A stretch of 6,631 nt of DNA, taken from the NCBI GenBank assembly GCA_019347855.1, contig JAHWKO010000110.1, positions 1-6,631 on the forward strand. Direction: 5' to 3'. Origin of the DNA: Actinomycetota bacterium. GTDB taxonomy: Bacteria > Actinomycetota > Nitriliruptoria > Nitriliruptorales > JAHWKO01. The notes beneath the pieces are model-generated. The model was not told the origin of the DNA, did no database searches, and saw nothing but the letters and a program-made list of their open reading frames with translations. Positions 4,517-6,631 of this stretch are shown in pieces (position 1 is the first letter of the stretch; each line of letters starts with the position of its first letter). A program made the translations under genes and the position numbers.

Positions 4517-6239
4517 ACGGGAGCCGGACGCTGAAACGCGCTCCCCGGAGGCGCTCCCGGTCGTCGTTGGGTCCGCGCCACTCCACCTCGGGGCGCACCG
4601 GGACGTAGGACACACGCCCACCGTTGACCTCGGCCAGCCCGCGGACGATGGCGAGCCCCAGGCCCGTTCCCCCCTGCTCACGGCTCGCCTGGACGTCGGC
4701 CCGCGAGAACTTCTGGAACAGCTGGTCCTCGAAGCCCGGGTCCACCCCGGGCCCCTCGTCGGTCACGCTGACGACGACGTCGTCGCCGTCCTCGCCGGTC
4801 GCCGCGACCGTGATCGGGGGCCGTCCGTACTTCTGGGCGTTGCGCACGAGGTTCACCACCATGCGTCGCCCGTGATCAGGATCGACCCGGGCGCGCAACT
4901 CGTCGGGCACGTCCACCACGACCTCGGGGTCGGACAGTGTCTCCAGCGCCTCGTCCACGAAACGGCGGACCGCGACCTCCTCCGGTGCCGCCCCCAGGGA
5001 TCCGGCGTCGAGTCGGGAAGCGACCATCAGGTCGTCGACCAGGCGGAACAGCCGCTTCGCCTGTCGGTCGATGCCCTCGACGAAGCGGTCGCGCTGTTGC
5101 TCGGTGAGCCGGTCACGCCGCACCCGCAGGGACTCGGTGAACCCCAGGATCGAGGTGAGGGGTGTGCGCAGCTCGTGGGAGGTCATGGCGACGAACTCGC
5201 TCTTCATCACGCCGGCCTCGCGCAGCTGCTCGTTGACCCGCTCGAGCTCCTCGGTGTGGTGGCGCAGCTCGGCCGCCACCAGTTCCAGCGCTCGGTGTGC
5301 GCGGACGCGGGACAGCGCGTTCGTGAAGATCCCGGCGACCAGCCGCAGCGCCCAGATCTCGGTGCGGTTCCAACGTTTCTCGTCGCGCACCGCATCGAAG
5401 CCGGCGAAGCCGATCAGCTGGTCCTGCCGCACCATCGGGACGAGGAGGACGGAGCGGATCCCCTCACGGTCGAACTCGTCGCGCTCCGCGGCGGCGTGGT
5501 CCGGCAGGTCGGCCACGCGTGGGACGTGCACGACCTCCCGGTCCTCGAGCCGGCCCATGAGCCACGGGAACCGGTCGGTCGGTAGATCCTGGAGGTTCGG
5601 GCTCTCCTCCGAGACGCCGCGCGCGACCCACTCGTGGGTGTTGTCGGCCCGATCGCCGTCGCGGAACAGGAACACGTACGCGCGATCCACGCCCGCCATG
5701 GTCCCCATCTCGGCCAGGGTCCGTTCGATCTCGGCGTCGGTGTCCTCCGGTCGGATCGCCACGAAGCGCGCGGTCATGCGCATGATCACGTCGTCGAACG
5801 CGATCCGTTCCTGCAGGGTCTCCTCGGTCCGCCGGTGCTCGGAGATGTCGGAGAACGAGGCGACGACGTCGGGAGGGCCGGCGTCCCCCGTGGGCACGAG
5901 CCTCGTCTCGACCCGCAGCCAGCGCGGCTGGTCCCCGGGGCGCCGGAGGAACCCGACGTGCACGTGGGTGAGGGGTTCGCCCGTCTCGATCGTCAGCAGC
6001 ACCGGGTGCTCGTCGATCGGCACGGGTGAGCCGTCCGCTCGGACGGCGTCCCACGGCAGCTCACGGAGGTCACGGCCGCGGGCCCGTTCGATGTCCAGGC
6101 CGAGGATCCGCTCGGCGCTCGGGTTGGCGGCCCGGACGTGGCCCTCCCCGTCGCACACGAGGACGCCCTCGGCCAGGGAGTCCAGGACGGCCTCGAGCCA
6201 CGAGCTCTCGAGCGTCGAGCGTGGCGGCCGTTGTTCCAT
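4509..6239 (-). CDS. Soluble PAS-GAF sensor histidine kinase
   Basis: A 576-aa cytoplasmic kinase that would autophosphorylate on His and pass phosphate to a response regulator not present in the window. Domains: PAS (about 12-135; GVLVCDGEGHVRAANPSAERILGL at its start, ending SFSDISEHRRTEE); GAF (about 145-310; typical RAYVFLFRDG, THEWVARGV, LLVPMVRQDQLIGFAGFD); a short coiled linker (312-345); HisKA with the phosphoacceptor H355 in SHELRTP (354-360); and HATPase_c with N-box NLVRNAQKYG (463-472), G1 DEGPGV (494-499), F-box LFQKFSRAD (507-515) and G2 GGTGLGLAI (523-531). All catalytic motifs are intact. No transmembrane segment or signal peptide is seen, so the ligand is intracellular. Between G2 and the final strand there is a long charged insert (about 547-566, PVRPEVEWRGPNDDRERLRG). 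The ATG at 6237-6239 was chosen because the longer open frame runs into the metF coding region; GGGAG lies only 3 nt upstream of it, which is tight. It follows metF by 38 bp on the same strand, so co-transcription is likely. Confidence 0.93.
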   Translation of the reverse strand: MEQRPPRSTLESSWLEAVLDSLAEGVLVCDGEGHVRAANPSAERILGLDIERARGRDLRELPWDAVRADGSPVPIDEHPVLLTIETGEPLTHVHVGFLRRPGDQPRWLRVETRLVPTGDAGPPDVVASFSDISEHRRTEETLQERIAFDDVIMRMTARFVAIRPEDTDAEIERTLAEMGTMAGVDRAYVFLFRDGDRADNTHEWVARGVSEESPNLQDLPTDRFPWLMGRLEDREVVHVPRVADLPDHAAAERDEFDREGIRSVLLVPMVRQDQLIGFAGFDAVRDEKRWNRTEIWALRLVAGIFTNALSRVRAHRALELVAAELRHHTEELERVNEQLREAGVMKSEFVAMTSHELRTPLTSILGFTESLRVRRDRLTEQQRDRFVEGIDRQAKRLFRLVDDLMVASRLDAGSLGAAPEEVAVRRFVDEALETLSDPEVVVDVPDELRARVDPDHGRRMVVNLVRNAQKYGRPPITVAATGEDGDDVVVSVTDEGPGVDPGFEDQLFQKFSRADVQASREQGGTGLGLAIVRGLAEVNGGRVSYVPVRPEVEWRGPNDDRERLRGARFSVRLPSA

Positions 6240-6277
6240 CGGCTCCCGGGGGCGAGACGGACCCAGCGTACGGCCGA

Positions 6278-6631
6278 TCAGCTGGCCAGCGCCCCATCCG
6301 CGGGCGACAGACCGAGGTTCGCGTAGATCTCGCGCGTCGCCGTCGACCGGTTCAGCGTGTAGAAGTGCAGTCCCGGCGCACCCTCGTCCAGGAGCTCCTG
6401 GCACAGCTCGGTCGCCACCTCCACCCCGATCCGGCGCACCTCCTCACGGTCGTCCTCGACGGCGTGCAACCGCTCGGCGAGGTCCGGAGGGAACTCGCAC
6501 CCCGACAGAGCGGCGAACCGCTCGATCTGCCCGACGTTCGTCACTGGCATGATCCCCGGCACCACCGGGGTGTCGACACCGCGTGCCGCCAGGTCGTCGA
6601 CCATCCCGAGGTAGTCGGAAGCGCGGAAGAA
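6278..6631 (-). CDS. metF: 5,10-methylenetetrahydrofolate reductase, C-terminal part (partial at right edge)
   Basis: This cytoplasmic flavoenzyme reduces 5,10-methylene-THF to 5-methyl-THF, the methyl donor for methionine synthesis. The window holds the last 117 residues plus the stop; the 5' end lies beyond base 6631, so about 60 percent of a normal protein of roughly 290 residues is missing. The visible part is typical of actinobacterial MetF: FFRASDYLGMVDDLAARG, VPGIMPVTN, a helix containing IERFAALSGCEFPPDLAERL, VGVEVATELCQELLDEG-like helix (IGVEVATELCQELLDEG), then GLHFYTLNRS, the conserved C-terminal strand and TLNRS motif, and YANLGL close to the end. No frameshift or deletion is seen. 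The histidine kinase gene follows after 38 bp. Confidence 0.95.
   Translation of the reverse strand, partial: FFRASDYLGMVDDLAARGVDTPVVPGIMPVTNVGQIERFAALSGCEFPPDLAERLHAVEDDREEVRRIGVEVATELCQELLDEGAPGLHFYTLNRSTATREIYANLGLSPADGALAS

Noticed and set aside
6240..6404. N-terminal extension of the kinase by 55 residues from ATG at 6404
   Set aside because: The extension would overlap the conserved C-terminus of MetF and has an Arg/Gly/Ala composition unlike a domain; the ATG at 6239 places the PAS domain normally.
5071..6552. 493-codon plus-strand open frame opposite the kinase and metF
   Set aside because: Ser/Arg-rich shadow frame spanning two real genes on the other strand.

Overview
The window is about 6.6 kb of very GC-rich chromosomal DNA with no mobile elements, CRISPR array or RNA gene that I can recognise. 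Codon use is strongly G/C-ending, most TAnnnT-type promoter candidates lack a clear -35 box, and one gene is a DUF3152 zincin-like protein, a family known mainly from actinobacteria. Together these point to a member of the Actinomycetota. I cannot name the lineage with confidence; a deep-branching group such as Nitriliruptoria or Acidimicrobiia is only a guess.

Layout, left to right. (1) The last 51 codons of an SLC13/DASS-type anion permease on the plus strand, cut by the window edge. (2) Converging on it from the minus strand, a complete 586-aa fused ATP sulfurylase/APS kinase (Sat-CysC), which makes PAPS from sulfate. The permease may bring in sulfate for this enzyme. (3) A divergent intergenic region, then a plus-strand GT2 glycosyltransferase that has no normal start codon at its natural N-terminus: the best-supported start is an ATC behind a Shine-Dalgarno-like run. 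(4) A gap of about 300 bp beginning with a clear 11-bp hairpin (likely terminator). (5) An 84-aa glycine-rich single-span membrane protein with a very good ribosome-binding site, followed by a perfect 32-bp palindrome that looks like a GC-rich terminator. (6) A 256-aa secreted DUF3152 protein with an intact HExxHxxGxxH zinc-site motif. (7) Converging on it with only 9 bp between stop codons, a 576-aa soluble PAS-GAF histidine kinase on the minus strand. (8) Upstream of the kinase on the same strand, the C-terminal 117 residues of 5,10-methylenetetrahydrofolate reductase (MetF), cut by the right edge; the 38-bp gap suggests that metF and the kinase are co-transcribed.

Functionally the left end is assimilatory sulfate activation, the middle is envelope/surface (glycosyltransferase, small membrane protein, secreted zincin-like protein), and the right end is one-carbon/methionine metabolism plus signalling. 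Sulfate assimilation and MetF both feed methionine synthesis, but nothing in the sequence ties them into one regulon. I do not see a multi-gene novel system. The items most worth a second look are the start of the glycosyltransferase, the small glycine-rich membrane protein with its palindrome, and the orphan kinase coupled to metF.
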